Below, piece by piece: positions 8,149 through 18,034 of a stretch of DNA of 64,000 bases. The stretch covers positions 16,685 to 80,684 of the forward strand of contig CAJOHO010000002.1 in the NCBI GenBank assembly GCA_905234555.1, given 5' to 3'. A program made the position numbers and the translations under genes. The first letter of the stretch is position 1, and each line of letters begins with the position of its first letter. The stretch comes from an uncultured Bacteroidaceae bacterium (GTDB lineage Bacteria; Bacteroidota; Bacteroidia; Bacteroidales; Bacteroidaceae). The notes under the pieces were generated by a model. That model was not told the DNA's origin. It worked only from the letters and a program-made list of their open reading frames with translations, and did no database searches.

Positions 8149-10161
8149 ATGAACGACAACAAAGTAATGAACCGTGCAGCGGACAATATCCGTATCCTGG
8201 CTGCTGCTATGGTGGAGAAGGCTAAGTCGGGTCACCCCGGCGGCGCTATGGGTGGTGCAGACTTCATTAACACCCTGTACAGTGAGTTTTTAGTTTACGA
8301 CCCCGAGAATCCCGCATGGGAGGGTCGCGACCGCTTCTTCCTCGACCCTGGCCACATGGCTCCGATGCTCTACAGCCAGCTCTGCCTCATTGGCAAGTAC
8401 GAGCTGGAAGACCTGAAGAACCTCCGTCAGTGGGGCTCTGTCACTCCCGGTCACCCCGAGCGCGAGATTGAGCGCGGCATTGAGAATACCTCTGGTCCTC
8501 TCGGTCAGGGACACACCTTCGCCGTGGGTGCTGCCATCGCTGCCAAGTTCCTGAAGGCTCGTCTGGGCAACGTGATGAACCAGACCATCTACGCCTACAT
8601 CTCTGACGGTGGCGTGCAGGAGGAGATTTCGCAGGGTGCTGGCCGTATTGCCGGTAACCTGGGACTGGACAACCTCATCATGTTCTACGATGCCAACGAC
8701 ATCCAGCTCTCTACCCGTACCGAGGTGGTGACCTGCGAGGATACCGCTAAGAAGTATGAGGCTTGGGGATGGTTCGTGCAGAAGATTGACGGTAACGACG
8801 TTGACCAGATTCGTGAGGCCATCAAGAAGGCTCAGGCTGAGAAGGAGCGTCCTTCACTGATTATCGGCCACTGCATCATGGGTAAGGGTGCCCGCAAGGC
8901 TGACGGCTCTTCTTACGAGTCGAACTGCGCAACCCACGGAGCTCCTCTTGGCGGCGACAACTTCGTGCAGACCATGAAGAACCTGGGTGCTGATCCTGAG
9001 AATCCGTTCCAGATCTTCCCCGAGGTGCAGGAGCTGTATGCTAAGCGTCGCGAGGAACTGAAGAAGATTGTGGCTGAGCGCTACGCCGAGAAGGCTGAGT
9101 GGGCCAAGGGCCATCCCGTGCAGGCCAAGCAGCTGGAGGAGTGGTTCAGCGGCAAGGCTCCTGTCATCGATTGGTCGAAGGTGGAGCAGAAGCCCGGCAG
9201 CGCTACCCGCAGCGCTTCGGCTGCCGTTCTGGGTCAGCTGGCCGAGCAGGTTCCCAACATGATTTGTGCTTCTGCCGACCTGTCGAACTCTGACAATACC
9301 AACGGTTTCCTGAAGAAGACCAAAGACATTGTGAAGGGTGACTTCTCTGGTGCCTTCTTCGAGGCTGGTGTGGCTGAGTTGACGATGGCTTGCTGCTGTA
9401 TCGGTATGGCTCTGCACGGTGGTGTCATCCCCGCTTGCGGTACCTTCTTCGTATTCTCTGACTACATGAAGCCCGCCGTCCGCATGGCTGCCCTCATGGA
9501 GTTGCCCGTGAAGTTCATCTGGACGCACGACGCCTTCCGCGTTGGTGAGGATGGTCCTACGCATGAGCCCGTTGAGCAGGAGGCACAGATCCGCCTCATG
9601 GAGAAGCTGAAGAACCACCACGGCAAGAACTCTGTATTGGTAGTTCGTCCTGCTGATGCTGAGGAGACCACCGTTTGCTGGCGCATGGCTATGGAGAATG
9701 TCGATACGCCTACCGCACTCATCTTCTCTCGTCAGAACATCGACATGCTGCCCGAGGGCAACGACTACACACAGGCTACGAAGGGTGCCTATGTGGTTGC
9801 CGGTAGCGATGAGAACTACGACGTCATCCTGCTGGCTTCCGGCTCTGAGGTCTCAACGCTTGAGGCTGGTGCCAAGTTGCTGGCTGCCGACGGCATTAAG
9901 ACGCGCGTGGTCAGCGTTCCTTCCGAGGGACTGTTCCGCAGCCAGTCGAAGGAGTATCAGCAGAGCGTGCTGCCCGCAGGCAAGAAGAAGTTCGGTCTGA
10001 CCGCTGGTCTGCCCGTTAACCTCGAAGGTCTGGTAGGTGCCGACGGTACTGTCTGGGGTCTTGAGAGCTTCGGCTTCTCTGCTCCCTACAAGGTGCTCGA
10101 CGAGAAGCTCGGCTTCACCGGACAGAATGTCTATGAGCAGGTGAAGAAGCTCTTGGCTTAA
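8149..10161 (+). CDS. tkt: Transketolase
   Basis: SGHPGGAMGGAD, GPLGQGHTFAVG and ThDP motifs; 670 aa. Confidence 0.95.
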   Translation: MNDNKVMNRAADNIRILAAAMVEKAKSGHPGGAMGGADFINTLYSEFLVYDPENPAWEGRDRFFLDPGHMAPMLYSQLCLIGKYELEDLKNLRQWGSVTPGHPEREIERGIENTSGPLGQGHTFAVGAAIAAKFLKARLGNVMNQTIYAYISDGGVQEEISQGAGRIAGNLGLDNLIMFYDANDIQLSTRTEVVTCEDTAKKYEAWGWFVQKIDGNDVDQIREAIKKAQAEKERPSLIIGHCIMGKGARKADGSSYESNCATHGAPLGGDNFVQTMKNLGADPENPFQIFPEVQELYAKRREELKKIVAERYAEKAEWAKGHPVQAKQLEEWFSGKAPVIDWSKVEQKPGSATRSASAAVLGQLAEQVPNMICASADLSNSDNTNGFLKKTKDIVKGDFSGAFFEAGVAELTMACCCIGMALHGGVIPACGTFFVFSDYMKPAVRMAALMELPVKFIWTHDAFRVGEDGPTHEPVEQEAQIRLMEKLKNHHGKNSVLVVRPADAEETTVCWRMAMENVDTPTALIFSRQNIDMLPEGNDYTQATKGAYVVAGSDENYDVILLASGSEVSTLEAGAKLLAADGIKTRVVSVPSEGLFRSQSKEYQQSVLPAGKKKFGLTAGLPVNLEGLVGADGTVWGLESFGFSAPYKVLDEKLGFTGQNVYEQVKKLLA

Positions 10162-10163
10162 TG

Positions 10164-10198
10164 GATAATTGACAACTGATAATTAGTAATTGACAATT
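10164..10198. repeat. Heptad array: GATAATT GACAACT GATAATT AGTAATT GACAATT
   Basis: Five 7-bp units ending at the rpiB ATG. Confidence 0.75.
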
Positions 10199-10639
10199 AT
10201 GGAGGTGAAGACCATAGGCATAGCCAGCGACCACGCTGGCTTTGCCTTGAAACAGTTTGTGAAGAAGTACCTCGACGAGAAGGGCTATGAGTATAAGGAC
10301 TACGGTACCTATACCGAGGATTCCTGTGACTATAGCGACTTCGGTCACGCGCTGGCAGAGGGCATTGAGAAAGGTGAGGTATTTCCCGGCATTGCCATTT
10401 GCGGCAGTGGTGAGGGCATTAACATGACGCTCAACAAGCACCAGAGCATACGCGCCGGACTTTGCTGGATTCCTGAGATTGCCCACCTCATTCGTCAGCA
10501 CAACAATGCCAACGTGCTGGTGATGCCCGGTCGCTTCATCGACGAGGATATGGCCCGCAAAATCATGGATGAATATTTCTCCACCGAGTTTGAGGGTGGC
10601 CGCCACCAGAAGCGAATCGACAAGATTGCGATTAAGTGA
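10199..10639 (+). CDS. rpiB: Ribose 5-phosphate isomerase B
   Basis: GIASDHAGFALK, CGSGEGINM motifs. Confidence 0.92.
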   Translation: MEVKTIGIASDHAGFALKQFVKKYLDEKGYEYKDYGTYTEDSCDYSDFGHALAEGIEKGEVFPGIAICGSGEGINMTLNKHQSIRAGLCWIPEIAHLIRQHNNANVLVMPGRFIDEDMARKIMDEYFSTEFEGGRHQKRIDKIAIK

Positions 10640-10674
10640 GAGAAGTGAAAATCTGCGTTTCACTTTCGAACGTT

Positions 10675-10740
10675 TGGAGCAGCGAGAGCCATCAAGCTTG
10701 CTTGAAGAGCCGAGTCGTGACAAACGAAGACGAAGTCAAC
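10675..10740 (+). repeat. Interspersed palindromic element R, copy 2
   Basis: ggagcagcgagagccatcaagcttgcttgaagagccgagtcgtgacaaacgaagacgaagtcaac. Confidence 0.65.
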
Positions 10741-10782
10741 GTGAGTAATCTCGACCGAAGGTCAAAATTCCCCTACAATAGT

Positions 10783-10820
10783 AAAAAGAAAAGGCTGCGA
10801 TGAAGCAGCCTTTTCTTTTT
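10783..10820. terminator. Bidirectional intrinsic terminator between rpiB and rny
   Basis: aaaaagaaaaggctgc gatgaa gcagccttttcttttt, perfect stem with A- and T-tracts. Confidence 0.92.
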
Positions 10821-10821
10821 T

Positions 10822-10842
10822 ATCACTTATCACTTATCACTT
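10822..10842. repeat. Heptad array (ATCACTT)x3
   Basis: Exact 7-bp tandem repeat reaching the rny stop codon. Confidence 0.85.
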
Positions 10843-12379
10843 ACTTCGCGTAAGCCACTGAGCGCGTTTCGCGGATAACGGTAATCTTCACCTGACCAGG
10901 ATAGGTCATCTCCGTCTGGATCTTGTTGGCAATCTCGCCAGAGAGTGCCTCCGTCTCAGCATCGTCCATCTTGTCGGCACCGACGATGACACGCAGCTCA
11001 CGACCAGCCTGAATGGCGTAGGTCTTGGTCACGCCAGGATAGGACATTGCGATGGCCTCAAGGTCGTTCAGACGCTTGATGTAAGCCTCTACAATCTCAC
11101 GACGGGCACCAGGACGGGCACCAGAGATGGCGTCACAAACCTGTACGATAGGAGCGAGCAGCGTCTGCATCTCCATTTCGTCGTGGTGGGCACCGATGGC
11201 ATTGCAGATATCGGGCTTCTCCTTGAACTTCTCTGCAAGCTTGGCACCATAGATAGCGTGGGGCAGTTCAGACTCCTCATCGGGCACCTTGCCGATGTCG
11301 TGGAGCAATCCGGCACGCTTGGCTTTCTTGGGATTCAAACCGAGTTCAGCAGCCATGACTGAGCAGAGGTTGGCCGTTTCGCGGGCATGCTGCAACAGGT
11401 TCTGGCCGTAGGAAGAGCGGTACTTCATCTTACCAATCATGCGGATAAGCTCAGGATGAAGTCCGTGTACGCCGAGGTCGATAGCCGTGCGCTTACCTAT
11501 CTCGATAACCTCGTTCTCCAGCTGTTTCTTCACCTTAGCAACCACTTCCTCGATGCGTGCGGGGTGGATACGACCGTCGGCCACCAGCTGGTGGAGTGCC
11601 AGACGGCAAGTCTCACGGCGAATGGGGTCGAAGGCAGAGATAACGATGGCCTCGGGGGTGTCGTCAACAACGATTTCCACACCGCAGGCAGCTTCCAGAG
11701 CACGAATGTTACGTCCTTCACGTCCGATGACGCGTCCCTTCACATCGTCGTTGTCAATGTGGAACACGCTGACGGAGTTCTCGACGGCCGTCTCAGTGGC
11801 TACGCGCTGAATGGTCTGAATGACAATCTTCTTGGCCTGAGCATTGGCGTTGAGCTTCGCCTCGTCCATGATTTCGTTGATGTAGCTCTGAGCATCGGTC
11901 TTCGCCTCGTCCTTCATGGCTTCCACCAGTCGGGTCTTGGCTTCCTCGGCACTGAGTCCAGAGAGCTCTTCGAGTTTGGCACGTTCCTGCAGCTGCATCT
12001 TTTCCAGTTCCTCGTGCTTGATGGCGAGCATTTTCTTCTCGTTGTCAATGCGGTTCTGCTGGTTGTCGAGGTCATTCTTGCGGCGTCCCAGCTCTTCCTG
12101 ACGCTGATTGAGAGACATCTCACGCTGCTTCAGCCGGTTCTCGTTCTGCTGGATGTGCTGGTTGCGCTGCTGCACTTCCTTTTCTAACTCGCTCTTTTTG
12201 TTCAGGAACTTCTCCTTTACTTCGAGCAATTTCTTCTCTTTGATGACTTCCGCTTCCTTGTTGGCAGCATCGATCATCTGATTATATTTTCCCTTAACTA
12301 CGTAACGGAAAACCAAGTAGCCTACGGCGACACCCAAAATGAGTGCCACAACAATGGCTATAATCGTAAGTAAATCCAT
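10841..12379 (-). CDS. rny: Ribonuclease Y
   Basis: N-terminal TM, coiled coil, KH domain ([15 protein letters not shown]), HD domain (GLLHDIGK). Confidence 0.95.
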   Translation of the reverse strand: MDLLTIIAIVVALILGVAVGYLVFRYVVKGKYNQMIDAANKEAEVIKEKKLLEVKEKFLNKKSELEKEVQQRNQHIQQNENRLKQREMSLNQRQEELGRRKNDLDNQQNRIDNEKKMLAIKHEELEKMQLQERAKLEELSGLSAEEAKTRLVEAMKDEAKTDAQSYINEIMDEAKLNANAQAKKIVIQTIQRVATETAVENSVSVFHIDNDDVKGRVIGREGRNIRALEAACGVEIVVDDTPEAIVISAFDPIRRETCRLALHQLVADGRIHPARIEEVVAKVKKQLENEVIEIGKRTAIDLGVHGLHPELIRMIGKMKYRSSYGQNLLQHARETANLCSVMAAELGLNPKKAKRAGLLHDIGKVPDEESELPHAIYGAKLAEKFKEKPDICNAIGAHHDEMEMQTLLAPIVQVCDAISGARPGARREIVEAYIKRLNDLEAIAMSYPGVTKTYAIQAGRELRVIVGADKMDDAETEALSGEIANKIQTEMTYPGQVKITVIRETRSVAYAK

Positions 12380-12419
12380 AATACCTTATTAATATATATA
12401 TGTTATGTTAATATTCTCC

Positions 12420-12725
12420 TTACTTCTCACCAAGTGCGCCTTCAATTTCAGCGGTGAGCCGTTTGAGAATATCATCATAAGGGGAAGTGTCGTTATGTGC
12501 ACGTTCCTTCTGATATAACAGCGCCACATCGACCAGCGTCATCAGCGCTATTATATGCTCACTCTTACGTCCCCTGTATGCCTGAGAATAGGCGTTGTAC
12601 CGGTCGGTAATGAGTTTTGCTGCTGCACGGTAATACTCCTCGTCTTCGCGGTTAATGGTAACCTCGATTTCGGCGTCATAGACGTGCAGTCGGATATGTA
12701 GTTTCTCTTTGTTCGGTTCAGCCAT
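12420..12725 (-). CDS. zapA: Cell division protein ZapA
   Basis: Small ZapA-like protein directly upstream of rny. Confidence 0.8.
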   Translation of the reverse strand: MAEPNKEKLHIRLHVYDAEIEVTINREDEEYYRAAAKLITDRYNAYSQAYRGRKSEHIIALMTLVDVALLYQKERAHNDTSPYDDILKRLTAEIEGALGEK

Positions 12726-12737
12726 CGCTTCTGAAGA

Positions 12738-13034
12738 TTATTTAGCGTCACTCAAGATAGCAATGCATTTGTTTACATCTCTAATCAGCTTGGACAATCG
12801 GTTCTTGGCACCTTCCAGGTCACCATCCGAAATCTCAATCATCTTCGCCATCTTTAACGAATCGTAGTCACGACCCTTCTGTTCCAGTTTCTCACGGAGC
12901 TCCTGAATGTCACGCTCGTTCTTCTCGACCATCGCAAAAAGGTCTTCGTTCTCCTTTTTCAACTGCTGGAAACGGAGAAGCATCTGACGGACGCGCGTCT
13001 CAAAATCCTTCAAAACTTTCTCATTAGAGTTCAT
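12738..13034 (-). CDS. Small coiled-coil protein, ZapB-like position
   Basis: 98-aa coiled coil next to zapA; TACCTTTG on minus strand at 13063..13056. Confidence 0.7.
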   Translation of the reverse strand: MNSNEKVLKDFETRVRQMLLRFQQLKKENEDLFAMVEKNERDIQELREKLEQKGRDYDSLKMAKMIEISDGDLEGAKNRLSKLIRDVNKCIAILSDAK

Positions 13035-13072
13035 AGCCTAACTCGTTAATTTGCACAAAGGTAATGCTTTAA

Positions 13073-13100
13073 TATGAAAGATGAAAGGTGAAAGATGAAA
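13073..13100. repeat. Heptad array TATGAAA GATGAAA GGTGAAA GATGAAA
   Basis: Four 7-bp units. Confidence 0.75.
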
Positions 13101-13102
13101 AA

Positions 13103-13747
13103 TTATGATTTTTTAGGGTTTGAATCGTCGTTTTTGGGCCTTGGCTCCTTTTTTGCCAGCATAATGACCTTAAAAATGAAACTGGTGGTCCACTGGGGAG
13201 AGAAGCCCAGACGTTTGGCCAGTTCACGGATTCCGACTGCTGTTTTCAGCACGGCGGCATCCTTGAAGTCGTTCTTGTTAAAGATGTCGTCAACGGTCTG
13301 CTCGGTAGCCGAGAAGAGGGTCTTCTTGAACATGCTGGGAATGCGCAGCTTATACTTCATGAGGTTTGTGATAAGCATCAGCAAATCGTTGGTATAAGCC
13401 TGAAACTGAATCATATAAGGCTGTACGTCCTGAATCTTGCGGCAACGCTTTTTGATGCTCTGGTCAATCTCCTTGAAGAAGTTATCGTCCATCTCGTAGA
13501 TGTCTTTCAGCATCTTCTTGCAGCGGCTCTTTTCGCCAACGCCTAACTTGTTGTTGACGGTAGGAACGTGCAGCGTTGTCTTGAAAACTCGCAGGTCGGG
13601 TAGGGCAGCCATGTTGGTAATACCCAGGTCGGCGGCCATAACAGCCTGGAAATATACACGAATAAGCGTCATGTAGTCTTCCATGCCGCCCGTCTTTTGT
13701 GTATCTTCGGAGTCTTTGCGTCCGAATAAATTAGATAAAAATCCCAT
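13103..13747 (-). CDS. Conserved hypothetical protein
   Basis: 214-aa ORF with promoter element TACCTTTG upstream on the minus strand. Confidence 0.65.
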   Translation of the reverse strand: MGFLSNLFGRKDSEDTQKTGGMEDYMTLIRVYFQAVMAADLGITNMAALPDLRVFKTTLHVPTVNNKLGVGEKSRCKKMLKDIYEMDDNFFKEIDQSIKKRCRKIQDVQPYMIQFQAYTNDLLMLITNLMKYKLRIPSMFKKTLFSATEQTVDDIFNKNDFKDAAVLKTAVGIRELAKRLGFSPQWTTSFIFKVIMLAKKEPRPKNDDSNPKKS

Positions 13748-13866
13748 TTCTTATTTGCTTTTTCTGTTTACTAATTCCAATTTCGGGTGCAAAGGTACGG
13801 ATAAGTGAGCAAAATACAAAAGGAAAACTTGTTTTTCTTTTTATTTTCGAACAAAAGTACAAAAAA

Positions 13867-13901
13867 GATGAAGGATTAAAGTTGAAAGTTGAAAGATTAT
13901 G
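13867..13901. repeat. Heptad array GATGAAG GATTAAA GTTGAAA GTTGAAA GATTATG
   Basis: Five 7-bp units. Confidence 0.7.
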
Positions 13902-13947
13902 AAAGCTAATCCGTAAAAAAAAGTTAATTCGGGTGTGACGACAATAA

Positions 13948-13975
13948 ATTCTTCATTCTTCATTCTTCATTCTTC
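13948..13975. repeat. Heptad array (ATTCTTC)x4 upstream of rfbA
   Basis: Exact 7-bp tandem repeat; TACCTTTG -7 at 13988-13995. Confidence 0.9.
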
Positions 13976-14018
13976 ACTAAAAATTACTACCTTTGCAGCC
14001 TGAATATAACGTTATATC

Positions 14019-14900
14019 ATGAAAGGAATAGTTTTAGCTGGGGGAAGTGGCACACGCCTCTATCCTATTACTAAAGGAATCAGCAAACAGCTGATCCCCA
14101 TATTCGATAAGCCGATGATTTACTATCCCATCTCGGCTTTGATGCTTGCTGGTATCCGTGAGATACTGATTATCAGCACTCCTTATGACTTGCCGGGCTT
14201 CAAACGATTGTTGGGGACCGGTGAGGATATCGGCGTAAAGTTTGAATATGCCGAACAGCCTTCACCTGACGGATTGGCACAGGCTTTCATTATCGGTGAG
14301 AAATTCATTGGTGATGATTGCGCGTGTCTGGTTCTTGGTGATAATATCTTCTATGGAAGCGGCTTCACAGGATTGCTGCGTCAGAGTGTTGAGAATGCTG
14401 AGAAACGTGGTGAGGCTACCGTTTTTGGCTATTATGTCAATGACCCGGAGCGTTATGGTGTGGCAGAATTTGACAGCGAAGGCAATTGCCTCAGCATAGA
14501 GGAGAAACCCGAGCATCCGAAATCAAACTACGCTGTCGTAGGACTTTATTTCTACCCCAACAGCGTGGTGGAGATAGCCAAGAACATCAAGCCCAGTGCC
14601 CGTGGCGAATTGGAAATCACGACGGTCAATCAGGAATACCTGAAGCAGAAGAACCTGAAGGTGATGACGCTGCAGCGCGGTTTTGCCTGGTTGGACACCG
14701 GCACTCATGACAGTCTCAGCGAAGCCAGTACATTTATTGAGGTCATTGAGAAGCGTCAGGGCTTAAAAGTGGCTTGTCTTGAGGAAATCGCCTTTAAGCG
14801 TGGATGGATTAACCGCGAACAGCTGAAGGCTGTGGCCCAGCCCATGATCAAGAACGGCTACGGTCAATATCTGATGCAGTTGGCTGAACAGAACCGATAA
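14019..14900 (+). CDS. rfbA: Glucose-1-phosphate thymidylyltransferase
   Basis: [18 protein letters not shown], 293 aa, DTGTHDSL. Confidence 0.95.
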   Translation: MKGIVLAGGSGTRLYPITKGISKQLIPIFDKPMIYYPISALMLAGIREILIISTPYDLPGFKRLLGTGEDIGVKFEYAEQPSPDGLAQAFIIGEKFIGDDCACLVLGDNIFYGSGFTGLLRQSVENAEKRGEATVFGYYVNDPERYGVAEFDSEGNCLSIEEKPEHPKSNYAVVGLYFYPNSVVEIAKNIKPSARGELEITTVNQEYLKQKNLKVMTLQRGFAWLDTGTHDSLSEASTFIEVIEKRQGLKVACLEEIAFKRGWINREQLKAVAQPMIKNGYGQYLMQLAEQNR

Positions 14901-14946
14901 ATAACAATAGATAATTAACCAGAAAATAACATACCTAATTATAAAA

Positions 14947-17463
14947 ATGGAAGAAAACAAGAAGATTGAAACAGTGGACAATGTAGATGTCGTTGTTCAG
15001 AACGAAGAAGAGAATTCATTTGACATCAGGACCATTTTCACCATGGTGATCCTGAACTGGCAATGGTTCGTGCTGTCGCTTCTCATCTTTATTTTCGGAG
15101 CTCTAATCTATTTGCGTTATACGACGCCAGTATATCAGGTTTCAGTAAAAATGTTGATAAAAGATGAGGATACACGCCGCAGAAGTTCAAGTCAGTTAGC
15201 AAACATGCGTGACTTTGGTTTCATGACCAACAGTACAGGTATTGAAAATGAGGTGGAAATCCTGCAAAGCAAAATCTTGTCAGAGGAAGTGGTCAGAAAC
15301 CTCAAGTTATACACAGACTACTATTCTGACGGACGCATCAAGAAGAACCTTATGTATCAGACACAGCCACTTAATGTTGACATTGACCCCTTGAGTCTTA
15401 GCAAGATGGAAGATACGCTCCGTACTGTGAAGATGACAGTGACCAAAGAGAAAAATCAGTATGTGGCACAAGGTGTTATTATTTCGCCTAACGGAGGCGA
15501 CCGTGAATTCAAAACCACGTTTACTTCCATGCCTGCTGCCAGAAAAATCTCTGTTGGTACGCTGACCTTTACCACAAACGGCAACAGAAAACCCCTCATG
15601 GAAGGCGACTGCATGTTTGTTGTCATCAATCCTGTTTCTGTTGTTGCTACCCGTTTCGTTAATAATCTGTCTATAGCTCCCACTTCTAAAGTGACACAGA
15701 TTGCAGAGATTACAGTTAAGGACATCAGCCCCAAACGCGCTCAGGACTACCTGAATGAGTTGGCAGTATGCTATAATGGACAGGCCAATGCAGACAAGAA
15801 TGAGATAGCCCGTAAGACCGAGCAGTTCATTAACGACCGTATGGACAAAATCAACCACGAACTGGGTTTGACGGAGAGCCAGTTGGAGAGTTATAAACGC
15901 AGCCATAATGTAACGTACATGAGTATGGATGCTGGTCAGGCAGTACAGCGTACCAGTGAGTTCTCTGATCAGTTGTCACAGGTAAATGCTCAGATACAGA
16001 TGATAGACTACATGCGTGAGTATGTAGAAAATCCCTCCAATAAATATCAATTAATGCCTTCTGGTGTAGGGTTGAGTGATGCTGCATCAGCTTCACTCAT
16101 CAACGACTATAATAGGGCCGTACAGGATCGAAACCGTCTGCTACGTTCCGCTTCTGAGAATGCTCCTCAGGTGATGACGCTTACCAGTACTCTTGACGAA
16201 CTGCAGCGCAGTATCCGTACATCTCTGACCCAGGCTCACCGCTCTGCTGACATTCGTCGTCAGAGCATTAGCAGCCAGTACAGTATGTATCAAGGTCGTG
16301 TCAGCAGTACTCCTGAGCAGGAGCGTGTCCTCACAGAGATAGGTCGTCAGCAAGAAGTCAAGTCTGGTCTTTATTTGATGTTGTTGCAGAAACGAGAGGA
16401 GAACTCTATTTCGCTTGCAGCTACAGCTGATAAGGGTAAACTCATTGACAAGCCCAAGTTTGGTGGAAAAGTTAGTCCCAAATCCGCCATTATTATGCTA
16501 CTTGCCCTGATCCTTGGTGCAGGACTTCCCGCACTCATTATCTATCTGCTGCAGTTCCTGAAGTACAAGATTGAAGGTCCCGACGATATTGCAAAGCTTA
16601 CCAAGCTGCCTCTGGTGGCCGAAGTTGCGGTTGCCAGCGAAAGCGCCAAGACTGCTGCCGGTATCGTGGTACATGAGAACCAGAACGACCAGATCGATGA
16701 GATTTTCCGCTCCATGCGTACGAATATCCAGTTCATGATGACCGACAAGCAGAAAGTCATTCTCTTCTCATCCACTACATCGGGTGAGGGTAAGACGTTC
16801 AACGCCGCCAACCTTGCTGTCAGCTTCGCACTATTAGGCAAGAAGGTCATCCTGTTAGGTCTTGATATCCGTAAGCCTGCCTTAGGACGCCTGTTCAATG
16901 TAGGTAGTCGCGAGGTGGGTATCACCAACCTGCTGAATAAGGAAAATGTAACGATGGCCGATGTCAATGCCCAGGTTATTCCCTCTGGCGTTAACAAGAA
17001 CCTCGACTTGCTGCTGGCTGGTCCCGTACCTCCCAACCCTACAGAGTTGTTGGCACGCGAGAACTTGAATACCATTTTCAACTATCTCAAAGAGGAATAT
17101 GACTACCTTATCCTTGATACCGCACCTGTCGGACTCGTAACCGATACGTACCAGATTGCCAAGTATGCTGACGTATCAGTCATGATCTGCCGTTCTGACT
17201 ACACCCCGAAGGCCAACGTTGCCATGCTCAATACCATCAGCAACGAGAAGAAGATGCCGAATATGTGTATCGTTCTCAATGGCGTGGATATGTCGAAGAA
17301 GAAGTACCGCTACTACTACGGCTACGGTCGTTACGGTAAGTACGGACGCTATGGCTATGGCCGCATGGGTTATGGTAAGTATGGCTACGGCAACTATGGC
17401 TCGTATGGCAACTATGCCAGCAGCCACTATGGAAAGGCCGACGACAAGTCCATCAAGAAGTGA
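14947..17463 (+). CDS. Wzc-like polysaccharide co-polymerase / BY-kinase with a Tyr-Gly-rich C-terminal tail
   Basis: Wzz domain, Walker motifs (SSTTSGEGKTFNAANLA, DTAPVG), tail KKKYRYYYGYGRYGKYGRYGYGRMGYGKYGYGNYGSYGNYASSHYGK. Confidence 0.93.
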   Translation: MEENKKIETVDNVDVVVQNEEENSFDIRTIFTMVILNWQWFVLSLLIFIFGALIYLRYTTPVYQVSVKMLIKDEDTRRRSSSQLANMRDFGFMTNSTGIENEVEILQSKILSEEVVRNLKLYTDYYSDGRIKKNLMYQTQPLNVDIDPLSLSKMEDTLRTVKMTVTKEKNQYVAQGVIISPNGGDREFKTTFTSMPAARKISVGTLTFTTNGNRKPLMEGDCMFVVINPVSVVATRFVNNLSIAPTSKVTQIAEITVKDISPKRAQDYLNELAVCYNGQANADKNEIARKTEQFINDRMDKINHELGLTESQLESYKRSHNVTYMSMDAGQAVQRTSEFSDQLSQVNAQIQMIDYMREYVENPSNKYQLMPSGVGLSDAASASLINDYNRAVQDRNRLLRSASENAPQVMTLTSTLDELQRSIRTSLTQAHRSADIRRQSISSQYSMYQGRVSSTPEQERVLTEIGRQQEVKSGLYLMLLQKREENSISLAATADKGKLIDKPKFGGKVSPKSAIIMLLALILGAGLPALIIYLLQFLKYKIEGPDDIAKLTKLPLVAEVAVASESAKTAAGIVVHENQNDQIDEIFRSMRTNIQFMMTDKQKVILFSSTTSGEGKTFNAANLAVSFALLGKKVILLGLDIRKPALGRLFNVGSREVGITNLLNKENVTMADVNAQVIPSGVNKNLDLLLAGPVPPNPTELLARENLNTIFNYLKEEYDYLILDTAPVGLVTDTYQIAKYADVSVMICRSDYTPKANVAMLNTISNEKKMPNMCIVLNGVDMSKKKYRYYYGYGRYGKYGRYGYGRMGYGKYGYGNYGSYGNYASSHYGKADDKSIKK

Positions 17464-17489
17464 TTAAGGATTACTGATTAAAGATTATA
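17462..17489. repeat. Heptad array GATTAAG GATTACT GATTAAA GATTATA
   Basis: Four 7-bp units immediately before the next start codon. Confidence 0.8.
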
Positions 17490-17492
17490 GAA

Positions 17493-17945
17493 ATGACTAT
17501 TGCAGTAGATTTCGACGGAACGATAGTTGAACACAAGTACCCTGCCATCGGCGAGGAGATACCCTTTGCCGTTGACACGCTTAAGATGCTCATCAGGGAC
17601 CGCCACAAGCTCATCTTGTGGAGTGTCCGTGAGGGGCACCTCCTTGATGAGGCTGTAGCGTGGTGCAAGGAGCGTGGAATAGAGTTCTATGCCGTCAACA
17701 AAGACTATCCCGAAGAAACTACTGAGAATAATCAGCATTTCAGTCGTAAGCTCAAGGTCGATATCTTCATTGACGACCGCAACTTGGGTGGCTTGCCCGA
17801 CTGGGGAACCATCTACCGCATGGTCAGCCGCCGCAAGACTTGGAACGATATCTTCGAAGAGGATAGCGCCCTTGATTTCCATTCCAGCTACGAGCGTCAC
17901 CACAATCGTGAAAAGAAAAAGAAGAAGTGGTGGCAGCTTGGCTGA
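17493..17945 (+). CDS. HAD-like hydrolase
   Basis: MTIAVDFDGTIVE motif, VDIFIDDRN. Confidence 0.8.
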   Translation: MTIAVDFDGTIVEHKYPAIGEEIPFAVDTLKMLIRDRHKLILWSVREGHLLDEAVAWCKERGIEFYAVNKDYPEETTENNQHFSRKLKVDIFIDDRNLGGLPDWGTIYRMVSRRKTWNDIFEEDSALDFHSSYERHHNREKKKKKWWQLG

Positions 17946-17976
17946 TTTCCGAAACGAATGAATAAGCGCAAAAGAT

Positions 17977-18007
17977 AACGCCGTCTGTTGTTGAAGCAGG
18001 CGGCGTT
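17977..18007 (+). terminator. Intrinsic terminator
   Basis: aacgccgtctg...caggcggcgttttt. Confidence 0.8.
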
Positions 18008-18034
18008 TTTGTGCTATTGGGAAGCTTGTTCCGG

